A stretch of 64,000 nt of DNA. Origin: Bacteroidota bacterium. GTDB lineage: Bacteria > Bacteroidota > Bacteroidia > AKYH767-A > OLB10. The stretch spans positions 186,001 to 250,000 of the forward strand of contig JADJMG010000007.1 of assembly GCA_016709725.1 (NCBI GenBank), given 5' to 3'. Both the position numbers and the translations under genes were made by a program. The notes below the pieces were generated by a model. That model searched no databases. It worked only from the letters and a program-made list of their open reading frames with translations, and was not told where the DNA came from. Below, one piece after another: positions 9,293 through 17,218 of this stretch; position 1 is the first letter of the stretch; every line of letters begins with the position of its first letter.

Positions 9293-9952
9293 TTAATAAT
9301 CTTCTTTTTGATCTTCGTCTGCATCATCAAAATTCATTTCAGCGTCTTCTTCGTCTTCGGTCACTGCGTCATCTTCTCCTTCTTCCCCCATACCATCTAT
9401 CTCTTCTATATCAACACCTGTTTCCACTTCACCTAAAATGCTATCTTCTTTTTCAACTTCATCATCCAGATCATCTTCTTCAATTATTTCTTCAGATCCA
9501 TCATCGTTGGTAATTGTTTTTACTGGAACGGTAATGATGTATTGACGAGGTGCGGCCCCTGTACTTTTAAAGCAATAAGGATATGTTTTTGTGGCATCAT
9601 CAGACGGAAGAATCTTCATCAACTCAATCTGGAATGTCCAGTTAGAATCGTGATCGCTTAAGTAATAAATTTTTTGATGTGGGTCCGCGATGTAATCACA
9701 CAAGCGAGCGTTTTCCATTAAAATGGATTCTTCTCCGGCTTTATTTTTACGAATGATGGTCGATATTTCTTGTCCTTTGATCCAATTGTCGTTGCTCATA
9801 TAAAACGAGCTTGGCTTTAAGTTATCAAAGCCGATGGAAGATTGAATGCATGTATGTAAATCACTAAAGAATTGAGTGCTTTTGATCTCGATGTCTCTCG
9901 TGACTTCGTCATAATCTTCAAAGGTTACTCGGAATCGGTATACAGTAGGCAT
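9293..9952 (-). CDS. Plasmid pRiA4b ORF-3-like protein with acidic tail
   Basis: The 219-residue protein starts MPTVYRFRVTFEDYDEVTRDIEI. It continues FSDLHTCIQSSIGFDNLKPSSFYMSNDNW and YYLSDHDSNWTFQIELMKI. This is the pattern of the pRiA4b ORF-3 / IS1096 passenger-like family, which is widespread in Bacteroidota chromosomes and usually has no link to a mobile element there. From about residue 145 the protein is almost only Asp and Glu (IIEEDDLDDEVEKEDS ... EDEEDAEMNFDDADEDQ), likely disordered. The function is unknown. The gene stands alone with its own -7 element (9971-9978) and a strong terminator. Confidence 0.8.
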   Translation of the reverse strand: MPTVYRFRVTFEDYDEVTRDIEIKSTQFFSDLHTCIQSSIGFDNLKPSSFYMSNDNWIKGQEISTIIRKNKAGEESILMENARLCDYIADPHQKIYYLSDHDSNWTFQIELMKILPSDDATKTYPYCFKSTGAAPRQYIITVPVKTITNDDGSEEIIEEDDLDDEVEKEDSILGEVETGVDIEEIDGMGEEGEDDAVTEDEEDAEMNFDDADEDQKEDY

Positions 9953-9970
9953 ATTTTATACTTATAGATG

Positions 9971-9978
9971 CAAATATA
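9971..9978 (-). promoter_or_regulatory. -7 promoter element
   Basis: The minus strand reads TATATTTG, matching TAnnTTTG, 18 bases before the ATG at 9952. Confidence 0.5.
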
Positions 9979-10020
9979 AAACCGTCATTTTATTTAACAA
10001 GGATTATTTTTAGTGTTATT

Positions 10021-11457
10021 CTATTTTTTGTTAACAGGCATCAATCCGATCTCCTTTGCTTTTTCAAGTAAATAAAGGTAAGCCGCATCGTATTCATTTG
10101 GAATGATACCATCTAAAATAGCCTCTCGAATTGTGTTTTTTAGTACACCAATCTCGCGTCCAGGTCTTAATTGGAAAATTTCCATGATCATTTCACCAGA
10201 GATGGGTGGCTGCCAGTTTCTGACTTTATCTTTCTCGTCGACTTCAATCAGTTTTTGTTTGACGAGTTCAAAATTATTGCGGTATTTTTTCTGTTTGAAT
10301 TCATTTTTAGTAGTGACATCGGAGTAGCATAATTTCATTAAGTCATCGATGTCATCACCCGCTTCAAAAAGTAATCTACGCACCGCAGAATCGGTCACTT
10401 CGCTTTTTGCTAGGACAATAGGACGTAAATGAAGCAGCACTAATTTCTGAACAAACTTCATTTTTTCATTCATGGGTAATTTCAACTGACGAAAAATTCC
10501 AGGTACCATGCGGGCACCTTTGTCTTCATGCCCATGAAAGGTCCAACCGTGTTCAGGATCGAAACGCTTGGTGGCAGGTTTTGCAATATCATGAAGCAGA
10601 GCCGCCCATCTTAACCACAAATCATCCGTAAGCTTGGCGAGATTATCTAACACTTCAAGCGTATGGAAAAAATTGTCTTTGTGACTTTTTCCTTTCATGG
10701 TATCTACACCTTCCAAAGCAGCAAGCTGAGGAAAGATAAGTGGCAATAATTGAGTTTTATGCAACAATAAAAATCCTTTGGATGGTTGTAAGGTGCATAT
10801 TATTTTGTTGAGCTCATCAATTACTCTTTCTCCACTAATAATTTGAATACGATCTTTCTGCTCACGAATAGCGTCCAATGAACTTTGTTCGATCGTAAAG
10901 TTGAGTTGAGTTGCAAATCGTATAGCGCGAAGCATCCTCAATGGATCATCGGAATAGGTCACTAAGGGATCTAAAGGAGTTCTTAAAATCCCATCTTCTA
11001 AGTCCGAAATGCCGTTAAAAGGATCAAGGAGATGGCCGTAATTTTCTTTATTTAAGCTGATGGCAAGGGCGTTGATGGTAAAATCTCTTCTTTTTTGATC
11101 ATCCTCTAATGTTCCACTGCTCACACTGGGCTTTCTGGAATCGCTTGAATAGGATTCTTTCCGTGCTCCTACAAATTCAATATCGTATTCATGATACTTG
11201 ATCATGGCGGTACCAAAAGTCTTGAAAACATTCACTTGATTCGGAATGCCTAATGCTTTTGCCGTGATTTGAGCCGCTGCGATCCCGTCTCCCAATACGC
11301 TGATATCTATATCTTTGCAGGGACGATTCAAGAGCATATCACGGACAAACCCACCAATGAGAAAACCCTGAATTCCATTCGATTGGAGGGCTTTGGCAAT
11401 AGTTTCAAAAACGGGGTTTGCCTTTGAAATAGCAATAAAGGGTGCGGACAATGACAT
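10021..11457 (-). CDS. cca: CCA-adding enzyme / tRNA nucleotidyltransferase with HD domain
   Basis: It is a class II nucleotidyltransferase that builds or repairs the CCA end of tRNA. The head domain has IQGFLIGGFVRDMLL and KDIDISVLG, which hold the G-G-x-V-R-D motif and the metal-binding D-x-D pair. RRDFTINALAISL and DPLRMLRAIRFATQL follow, the latter containing the R-x-x-R-x-x-R-F motif. A C-terminal HD domain (WAALLHDIAKPATK, HGHEDKGARM) may add phosphatase or phosphodiesterase activity. The length (about 478 residues) fits the Bacteroidota form. I chose the ATG at 11457 because the TAAATTTG promoter element at 11464-11471 would exclude the earlier TTG. Confidence 0.95.
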   Translation of the reverse strand: MSLSAPFIAISKANPVFETIAKALQSNGIQGFLIGGFVRDMLLNRPCKDIDISVLGDGIAAAQITAKALGIPNQVNVFKTFGTAMIKYHEYDIEFVGARKESYSSDSRKPSVSSGTLEDDQKRRDFTINALAISLNKENYGHLLDPFNGISDLEDGILRTPLDPLVTYSDDPLRMLRAIRFATQLNFTIEQSSLDAIREQKDRIQIISGERVIDELNKIICTLQPSKGFLLLHKTQLLPLIFPQLAALEGVDTMKGKSHKDNFFHTLEVLDNLAKLTDDLWLRWAALLHDIAKPATKRFDPEHGWTFHGHEDKGARMVPGIFRQLKLPMNEKMKFVQKLVLLHLRPIVLAKSEVTDSAVRRLLFEAGDDIDDLMKLCYSDVTTKNEFKQKKYRNNFELVKQKLIEVDEKDKVRNWQPPISGEMIMEIFQLRPGREIGVLKNTIREAILDGIIPNEYDAAYLYLLEKAKEIGLMPVNKK

Positions 11458-11463
11458 TTGACG

Positions 11464-11471
11464 CAAATTTA
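11464..11471 (-). promoter_or_regulatory. -7 promoter element of cca
   Basis: The minus strand reads TAAATTTG, 6 bases before the ATG of cca. The transcript would have almost no leader. Confidence 0.5.
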
Positions 11472-11660
11472 GTCAAAAGACAAACGTTGCAGATTAATAA
11501 AAATCAATGCGTTTTGTTGAATGAAATCTCTATTTTTTTAAGTAATTTTATATGGCATCTGAAAGATGATGCATATCATACATTCCTTGATAATCATCAA
11601 CCTTTTCGGATCTTAATTTTCAGAGTTTTGTATTGAGATAAATACCTAAAATAAAATACT

Positions 11661-12041
11661 ATGGAAAAGAAACTTGTTTATGATTTGCATGAAGAGCATG
11701 TACAATGGATTAATAAAATGCTCTTCTATAAAGACGAGATTAAGGTGATGCAAAATCGCTTGTCGGAAGTAGCGGGGAAGAATACTAATCACGAAGTACA
11801 AGCCATGGTGGAGCACTTTCAGAATCAGTTAATCGTTCAAAACGAGCAAGCCGATATTTTAAAGCATACCATCAAACAGTATGAAAATACAATCGAATCT
11901 CATTTGAATAAAAATGATGTAGCTGCTGATAAACTGAAGTGGAACGATCATTCAGATTTGAGAGAAAAAGTGGAAATGTTCGAAAAGATTATCAATGAGC
12001 TAAGAGGCGAATTGATCGACTTTTTGGCAAAGTATATTTAA
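11661..12041 (+). CDS. Small coiled-coil protein of unknown function
   Basis: The 126-residue soluble protein has no signal peptide or membrane segment. It is nearly all charged helix, with heptad-like stretches (IKVMQNRLSEVAGK, EHFQNQLIVQNEQADILKHTIKQYENTI, LREKVEMFEKIINELRGELIDFLAKY), so a coiled coil or helical bundle is likely. Similar small helical proteins are common in Bacteroidota, but I do not recognise a named family. It is transcribed alone, divergent from cca, and ends in a strong intrinsic terminator (12066-12109). Confidence 0.75.
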   Translation: MEKKLVYDLHEEHVQWINKMLFYKDEIKVMQNRLSEVAGKNTNHEVQAMVEHFQNQLIVQNEQADILKHTIKQYENTIESHLNKNDVAADKLKWNDHSDLREKVEMFEKIINELRGELIDFLAKYI

Positions 12042-12065
12042 TTCTATTCATTATTCGAATTCCGG

Positions 12066-12109
12066 TCTCAAGTCGATTTAATTTTCGACTTGAGATGGGA
12101 GTTTTTTTG
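12066..12109 (+). terminator. Intrinsic terminator of the coiled-coil gene
   Basis: TCTCAAGTCGA and TCGACTTGAGA pair perfectly (11 bases) around an AT loop, followed shortly by GTTTTTTTG. It lies 25 bases after the stop at 12041. Confidence 0.9.
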
Positions 12110-12352
12110 TGTTTTCTTTTAGATTTTTTATGGTTTCTTTCTTTTTGATGACTTCATATGAAGTTTTATTCAGAAAAAACTACAAATTAATTACGTTCGG
12201 TAAATAATTTATGGCTTGTGGATCGGTTAAGCCTCAACCAATCTCAGGCGGAAGTCTGTTGATATGTGCAACCGCTTCCCCAAGTTGTTTTTCTGCAATA
12301 AGGAAGGAGTTTCACAAGAATTTTATAAATTTACACCAACTAATTTAACGTT
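12110..12352. other. Intergenic stretch upstream of the DoxX-like gene
   Basis: There is no RNA gene or clear promoter. The only structure is a short minus-strand frame at 12234-12315 with a GTG start and 26 codons. It reads VKLLIAEKQLGEAVAHINRL and then PPEIG, and its composition looks protein-like. It may be a gene remnant; the evidence is weak. Confidence 0.3.
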
Positions 12353-12772
12353 ATGAATTTGACTGACATTAATTGGGCAGGATTTTTCTGCTCATCCTTC
12401 CTCGCCATTGTATTCCTTCAATCGGGAATTGATAAAATTGTAAATCATAAAAAAGAGTTAGGCTGGATCCAACAAAAGTTTACAAAAAGTGCGCTTTATA
12501 AATATGTCGGTTTATTGTTTTATGTACTTACTTTTTCAGAATTGATAAGTGGATTGCTTTCTTTTGGTGGAATGATACACTTGCTTACAAGCAAAGGTCC
12601 CTATATTGCACAGCTGGGTGCTTGGTTTTCCTCGCTAACACTACTGATGCTTATTTTCGGGCAAAGAATTACAAAAGACTATAGCGGTGCTGCAACATTA
12701 GTTCCTTATTTCATTGTCAGCTTAATCGGATTATTTTCACTGACCATGCAATTTAATTTATTGGTTCATTAA
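12353..12772 (+). CDS. DoxX-like small membrane protein
   Basis: The 139-residue protein has four predicted membrane helices: FFCSSFLAIVFLQSGIDKI, YVGLLFYVLTFSELISGLLSF, LGAWFSSLTLLMLIFGQ and LVPYFIVSLIGLFSL. The first helix ends in QSGIDKIVNH, like the F-x-x-A-G-x-x-K turn of the DoxX / SURF4 superfamily, and the size and topology fit. These proteins are linked to respiration or redox stress in some species; the role here is unknown. Its last 15 bases overlap the end of the convergent peptidase gene. Confidence 0.65.
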   Translation: MNLTDINWAGFFCSSFLAIVFLQSGIDKIVNHKKELGWIQQKFTKSALYKYVGLLFYVLTFSELISGLLSFGGMIHLLTSKGPYIAQLGAWFSSLTLLMLIFGQRITKDYSGAATLVPYFIVSLIGLFSLTMQFNLLVH

Positions 12773-14428
12773 TTTTTTGATAGTGTTTGTCTTGCCATCA
12801 TAAATTTCTATAAAGTAGCAACCTTTCGATAAATTTACTTGAAGATCAATTTTATTTAAGGCTCCTTGCAGGGTGTTTACTTCTTGCTGTAATACCATCT
12901 TCCCGCAAATATCATAAATTGAAAGTGTAGCTGAATTGCTATGCTGGGCATAATAAACCAAATGAATAGTTTCTCCGTTGGAGATTGGATTTGGATAAAT
13001 ATGGAGAATGGCGTTCTGTGGGATATTGATATCACCTAAGTTTAACAGACTATTTGCAAGTGATAAATTAGGAATTCCATATCCTAATAATGTATCTGGA
13101 TTTGAATATTGATTGGCACTGCGTTTTATTACTTGAATAATATCCATGTTTGATTTTTGTGACCAAGCTTGCCATAAGCAGGCTGCAGCCCCACAGAGTA
13201 CGGGTCCGGAGAAGGAAGTTCCATTTCCTTGGGTCACTTGATTATTGCTAAACGGAGTATACAACCAAGTGTTTTGACCTTGTGCAGCTACATCAGGTTT
13301 CACTCGATTATCAAAGGATGGACCATTACCACTAAAAGAGGCGTAGGCGCCACTGAAGTCGACAGCACCAATAGCAAGTATAGAATCGGCATCAGCAGGT
13401 GCGCTGATGTAATTCCAGGGGCTGCTGCCTTCATTGCCTGCACTATTTACTACCAATATTCCTTTTTGTGCTGCCCAATCGGCCGCGATGGTTACCGGGT
13501 TCGTATTTCCATCCATGTCTGAATACAGATGATTTTGTGATGGGTCATTGAATTCTGTATAGCCCAAGGAGGAGTTGATTAAATCTACACCAGCTGAATC
13601 CGCAAATTCTGCACCGATTGCCCAATTATATTCTTCAATGATGAATTCAGAATTTGCATCTTCAGTTCTTAGTAAAATATAGTCTGCGTGAGGAGCTGTT
13701 CCCACTAAAGTATCTGGAACATTGGAAGCCATGCATGAAAGAACCGCTGCTCCATGATAGTGGTCGTCGTAAACATCAGATTCATTATCTACAAAATCCC
13801 AAGTATGTTTAATTTGATTGTTAGCACGGATGCTATCAAAACAAATCATGTTTGGTACATCTAAAAATCCAGCATCTAAAACTGCAATTAATCGACCAGC
13901 ACCCGTATAACCTTGGTTGTGCAATGTCAAAAGACCAAGCATGTTTGCTTGAATAAAACCATTGCCATAATTCAACGACTGCGTACCTGAAGATCGATGG
14001 GCTACGGTAGATGGATTTATATTTTTAATTAAGTTGTCGAATTTGTTCGAACGATCGGGGTTTGGTTTTGGCTTACTTACATTCTGTACATTCAACACAT
14101 ATGGCAGTTGACTGATGGCATTGAGAACCGTTGAGCTGGTGGTTTCAATAATAGCCGCGTTAAACCATTTACTCGAACGCATCACAAAAGCTCCAGTGCC
14201 TGCTACACCCGAAAGGTATTGCGGATTCACGGGTAGATCGCTTTGGTCAATGGAAATGTTTTGATTGATTCGCCTGTTGATGGCTCGCTGAGAAAGAAAA
14301 TCCAAGGGAGTCGAAATTGAAAATGGCGAGTTGTTTTTATCACTAAAAAAAATGACGTAACGATCTTGAGCAAAGGCTTGTTGTAGGCAAGAAATTGTAA
14401 GAAGGGTTAGAATAAATTTTAGTTTCAT
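12758..14428 (-). CDS. Secreted subtilisin-like S8 serine peptidase, T9SS-sorted
   Basis: The 556-residue protein has a signal peptide (MKLKFILTLLTISCLQQAFAQ) and an inhibitor-like propeptide region to about residue 150. The S8 domain follows with its complete triad: Asp185 in IAVLDAGF, His225 in DDHYHGAAVLS and Ser405 in GNGTSFSGP, plus oxyanion Asn332 in NSAGNEGSS. A type A Por sorting tail begins at IYPNPISNGE and ends LSKGCYFIEIYDGK ... KKLMNQ, so it is exported by T9SS and cleaved at the surface. Its ATG overlaps the stop of the lipoprotein gene by ATGA, so the two are probably translated together. It likely degrades extracellular protein. Confidence 0.95.
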   Translation of the reverse strand: MKLKFILTLLTISCLQQAFAQDRYVIFFSDKNNSPFSISTPLDFLSQRAINRRINQNISIDQSDLPVNPQYLSGVAGTGAFVMRSSKWFNAAIIETTSSTVLNAISQLPYVLNVQNVSKPKPNPDRSNKFDNLIKNINPSTVAHRSSGTQSLNYGNGFIQANMLGLLTLHNQGYTGAGRLIAVLDAGFLDVPNMICFDSIRANNQIKHTWDFVDNESDVYDDHYHGAAVLSCMASNVPDTLVGTAPHADYILLRTEDANSEFIIEEYNWAIGAEFADSAGVDLINSSLGYTEFNDPSQNHLYSDMDGNTNPVTIAADWAAQKGILVVNSAGNEGSSPWNYISAPADADSILAIGAVDFSGAYASFSGNGPSFDNRVKPDVAAQGQNTWLYTPFSNNQVTQGNGTSFSGPVLCGAAACLWQAWSQKSNMDIIQVIKRSANQYSNPDTLLGYGIPNLSLANSLLNLGDINIPQNAILHIYPNPISNGETIHLVYYAQHSNSATLSIYDICGKMVLQQEVNTLQGALNKIDLQVNLSKGCYFIEIYDGKTNTIKKLMNQ

Positions 14429-15117
14429 GGAGTGTAAGCAATTAATTTTTCAGTGTAGATATATCCTGCAATAGTGTCAATAGTTGGCATACCACTAGGA
14501 TTGAATTCAAGATCAGAAATTATTCGATAGTATAAGCCAATGTTTTTCGCGTATTTTTCTTCACCGTAAAGATCATATATATTATTGGAAGGTTCATCAT
14601 CTTCTTGAACTTTGATTGTTTCATTAAACACGAAGAAATCAGTAGTGTCAGGTACTCCAACTGTCAAGTATTCAAATTTTTGTGGATTTTGGGTGTTGTA
14701 GATGTTACCATTCCACGAAATTCCACTTACTGCGGGGAACACTAATTTTAAAATTCGAATATTATTTTCTACGGATTCAGCCCATTGATTATTTCGATGG
14801 GAGCTGCCTACTTGATAAATGATCCATTGATCTTGTTGATTTTTTTTGAAACTTTCAATACGTTGTGCCCATCTTCCTGTAAGGTCAAAAAAGGATCCCG
14901 CAATTACTTCTTTTAACTCATAACTGATGGTATCACGAATCTGAGCAAAGTCATCCCAATAAACAGAATCTATTTGGTAGTACCTAGTCAAGCCAGAATC
15001 AATGGGGAAATAAGCTAAAGTTGAATCGTCAATTTTAAGAGACTTATCCTCTTTTTTACATGCAGAAAGAAACCAAATGCAGGTGAAGGTGAATCCGAAA
15101 ATAAGATATTTTTTCAT
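14425..15117 (-). CDS. Lipoprotein, paralogue of the next gene upstream
   Basis: The 230-residue protein has a lipoprotein signal (MKKYLIFGFTFTCIWFLSACKK, lipobox LSAC), so it is predicted to be a lipid-anchored envelope protein. The body is beta-rich and includes YFPIDSGLTRYYQIDSVYWDD, RDTISYELKEVIAG, SSHRNNQWAESVENNIR and EEKYAKNIGLYYRIISDLEF. All of these match the neighbour at 15314 closely, so the pair arose by tandem duplication. It overlaps the subtilisin gene by 4 bases (ATGA). The family is not one I can name; a link to the peptidase, such as a chaperone or inhibitor, is only inference. Confidence 0.85.
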   Translation of the reverse strand: MKKYLIFGFTFTCIWFLSACKKEDKSLKIDDSTLAYFPIDSGLTRYYQIDSVYWDDFAQIRDTISYELKEVIAGSFFDLTGRWAQRIESFKKNQQDQWIIYQVGSSHRNNQWAESVENNIRILKLVFPAVSGISWNGNIYNTQNPQKFEYLTVGVPDTTDFFVFNETIKVQEDDEPSNNIYDLYGEEKYAKNIGLYYRIISDLEFNPSGMPTIDTIAGYIYTEKLIAYTP

Positions 15118-15313
15118 TTGATAGCTACTAGCTCTTGTTTCCTAGATGAATCCATCTAAAGTAAGCAAAAAAATTGAAGGAGCATCAAAGAATTCATAGA
15201 AAATGAAGTAGATGAAGTGAATATTATCCTACCCTGACAAACAGAGTGAAACTAGGTGAACTTAATATAACCCAATAGAAAATTATTAAGAAAAGAAATG
15301 CTCAATCTTAGTA

Positions 15314-16003
15314 TTAGAGCGTATATGATGACAATTTTTCGGTGTAAATGTATCCTGAAACCGTGTCGCCTGAAATAAAATTGAATTCAATGTCAGAAAT
15401 GATTCGATAGTACATGCCTACATTCCGCGCGTATTTTTCTTCGGCGTAATAATCGTTAAGTAAATTAGCGGGTTCGTCGTCTTCTTGAACTCGAATGGTT
15501 TCAGGGAAATTCAAATTTCCTATCGACCCTGGTGCGTTTACAGCGATGTACTCAAAATTTCTAGGCGTTAATGTATTGTAAGCATTTCCATTCCAAGTAA
15601 CGCCCTGACTTACCGCAAAAACCAATTTGACTAAACGAATATTGTCTTCAACTTTCTCTGCACGTTGTCCATTGCGATGCGAGGACCAAACTTTGTAGAT
15701 AATCCAATTTCCAACTTGGTCTTGCTTGAACCTTTCAATACGTTGAGCCAAACGACCTTGATTATCAATAAAAGTTCCTGCTATTACTTCTTTCAATGAA
15801 TAGTGAATGGTATCACGAGTTTGAGTGAATGGGTCCCAAAAAATAGAATCCACTTCATAAAATCGAGTTAAGCCAGAGTCAATGGGAAAATATTGCTGAG
15901 TTAAATCTTCAGGCACGACCGTTGAACTATCATCTTCCTTTTTACAAGAGGATATGAATAAAAGCAGAGCGATTCCTAATGCCGAAAGTATGAGTTTTTT
16001 CAT
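15314..16003 (-). CDS. Lipoprotein, tandem paralogue
   Basis: The protein is about 229 residues from the ATG at 16003, starting MKKLILSALGIALLLFISSC with lipobox ISSC and then KKED. I chose this start over one six codons upstream because a lysine-rich n-region should open the signal. The mature part matches the downstream paralogue over its length (YFPIDSGLTRFYEVDSIFWD, RDTIHYSLKEVIAGTF, SSHRNGQRAEKVEDNIR, EEKYARNVGMYYRIISDIEF). A 196-base gap with no obvious terminator separates the two. The function is unknown; it is probably an envelope lipoprotein. Confidence 0.85.
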   Translation of the reverse strand: MKKLILSALGIALLLFISSCKKEDDSSTVVPEDLTQQYFPIDSGLTRFYEVDSIFWDPFTQTRDTIHYSLKEVIAGTFIDNQGRLAQRIERFKQDQVGNWIIYKVWSSHRNGQRAEKVEDNIRLVKLVFAVSQGVTWNGNAYNTLTPRNFEYIAVNAPGSIGNLNFPETIRVQEDDEPANLLNDYYAEEKYARNVGMYYRIISDIEFNFISGDTVSGYIYTEKLSSYTL

Positions 16004-16047
16004 GGTATTGATATAACGCATATTTTACGTTTGAAAGGATAAAAAGT

Positions 16048-17148
16048 TTAACTAATAGTCGATTTTTCAATAAATCCCCCTGCAACCACATCATCTCCCT
16101 CATAAAATACTGCGCTTTGTCCAGGAGCTACAGATTTAACAGGAGCATGAAAATGAACTCTCATTTCATTCCCTACTTGTACAATGGAACTCATCGTACC
16201 TGGATCTTTATACCTCACTTTTGAGAGTACTTCCAGTTGATCGGGAATGGCCGCGTACTTCACTAAGTTAATATTGCGCACGAGCATTTCTTCGCGATTT
16301 AAGTCAGCCATTTCTCCAAGGATCACGGTATTGGTTTCGGGTTGAATTTCGGTGACAAATAACGCTTCGCCAACCGCAATTTCAAGCCCTTTTCTTTGTC
16401 CGATAGTATAGAAGGGATATCCTCTGTGCTTGCCTAATATTTTTCCGTTTTTATCAATGAAATTTCCGCCTTCTAAACTCGTTTCTAGTTCGGGAACTCT
16501 ATTTTTTAAGAAGGCACGGTAATCGTTATCCGGAATGAAACAAATTTCATAACTCTCGCTCTTATTGGCTAATTCATGCAAACCCATATCACGGGCCATT
16601 TGTCGAATCGCACTTTTTTCCATGCCGCCTACAGGAAACATCGTTCTTGATAAACATTCTTGGGTAACACCCCACAAAACATAGCTTTGATCTTTCGTTG
16701 GATCTTGTCCTTTTGAAATTACGTAGCGACCGTTTAACTCTCTAACTTTAGCATAATGACCGGTAGCAATAAACTCGCAATTCAACATGTCGGCACGCTT
16801 CAATAAGGCTTCCCATTTGATATGGGTATTACACATCACACATGGATTTGGAGTTCTACCTGCTAAGTACTCATCCACAAAATTGTCAATCACCGATTCA
16901 CCAAATTCTCCTCTGATGTCTAAAATGTAATGAGGAAAGCCATACTCAACAGCAATACTTCTAGCATCATTAATAGAGTCTAAACTGCAACAACCGGTCT
17001 CCTTTGAATTTATTCCTGAAGAGGCATAGTCCCATGTTTTCATGGTCAAACCAATTACTTCATATCCTTGTTGATGAAGCATGATGGCTGCCACCGAACT
17101 ATCGATGCCACCACTCATTGCCATTAATACTCTACCTTTCTTATTCAT
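16048..17148 (-). CDS. mnmA: tRNA-specific 2-thiouridylase MnmA
   Basis: MnmA puts sulfur on U34 of tRNAs for Lys, Glu and Gln, using ATP to adenylate the base. The protein starts MNKKGRVLMAMSGGIDSSVA, with the PP-loop SGGIDSS. It has the first catalytic Cys in NPCVMCNTHIKW and ATGHYAKV next. The second Cys is in SYEICFIPDNDY, and the beta-barrel part has GKHRGYPFYTIGQRKGLEIA. The length (366 residues) is normal. The ATG at 17148 is chosen because a -7 motif at 17158-17165 covers the earlier TTG start. Confidence 0.97.
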   Translation of the reverse strand: MNKKGRVLMAMSGGIDSSVAAIMLHQQGYEVIGLTMKTWDYASSGINSKETGCCSLDSINDARSIAVEYGFPHYILDIRGEFGESVIDNFVDEYLAGRTPNPCVMCNTHIKWEALLKRADMLNCEFIATGHYAKVRELNGRYVISKGQDPTKDQSYVLWGVTQECLSRTMFPVGGMEKSAIRQMARDMGLHELANKSESYEICFIPDNDYRAFLKNRVPELETSLEGGNFIDKNGKILGKHRGYPFYTIGQRKGLEIAVGEALFVTEIQPETNTVILGEMADLNREEMLVRNINLVKYAAIPDQLEVLSKVRYKDPGTMSSIVQVGNEMRVHFHAPVKSVAPGQSAVFYEGDDVVAGGFIEKSTIS

Positions 17149-17157
17149 GTATTCCTG

Positions 17158-17165
17158 CAAAGATA
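17158..17165 (-). promoter_or_regulatory. -7 promoter element of mnmA
   Basis: The minus strand reads TATCTTTG, the strongest form of TAnnTTTG, 9 bases before the ATG. Confidence 0.55.
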
Positions 17166-17218
17166 GGGAAAAACTAATTTATTGAATCGTAAATATTTAA
17201 CTGTCAAAAGGTTAATTG

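Noticed and set aside
9293..9952. IS element next to the pRiA4b ORF-3-like gene
   Set aside because: The family name suggests mobile elements, but no transposase or terminal repeats are near it, and this family is commonly chromosomal in Bacteroidota.
12110..12352. tRNA gene or riboswitch in the gap before the DoxX-like gene
   Set aside because: No cloverleaf or T-arm sequence and no known aptamer motif could be found.
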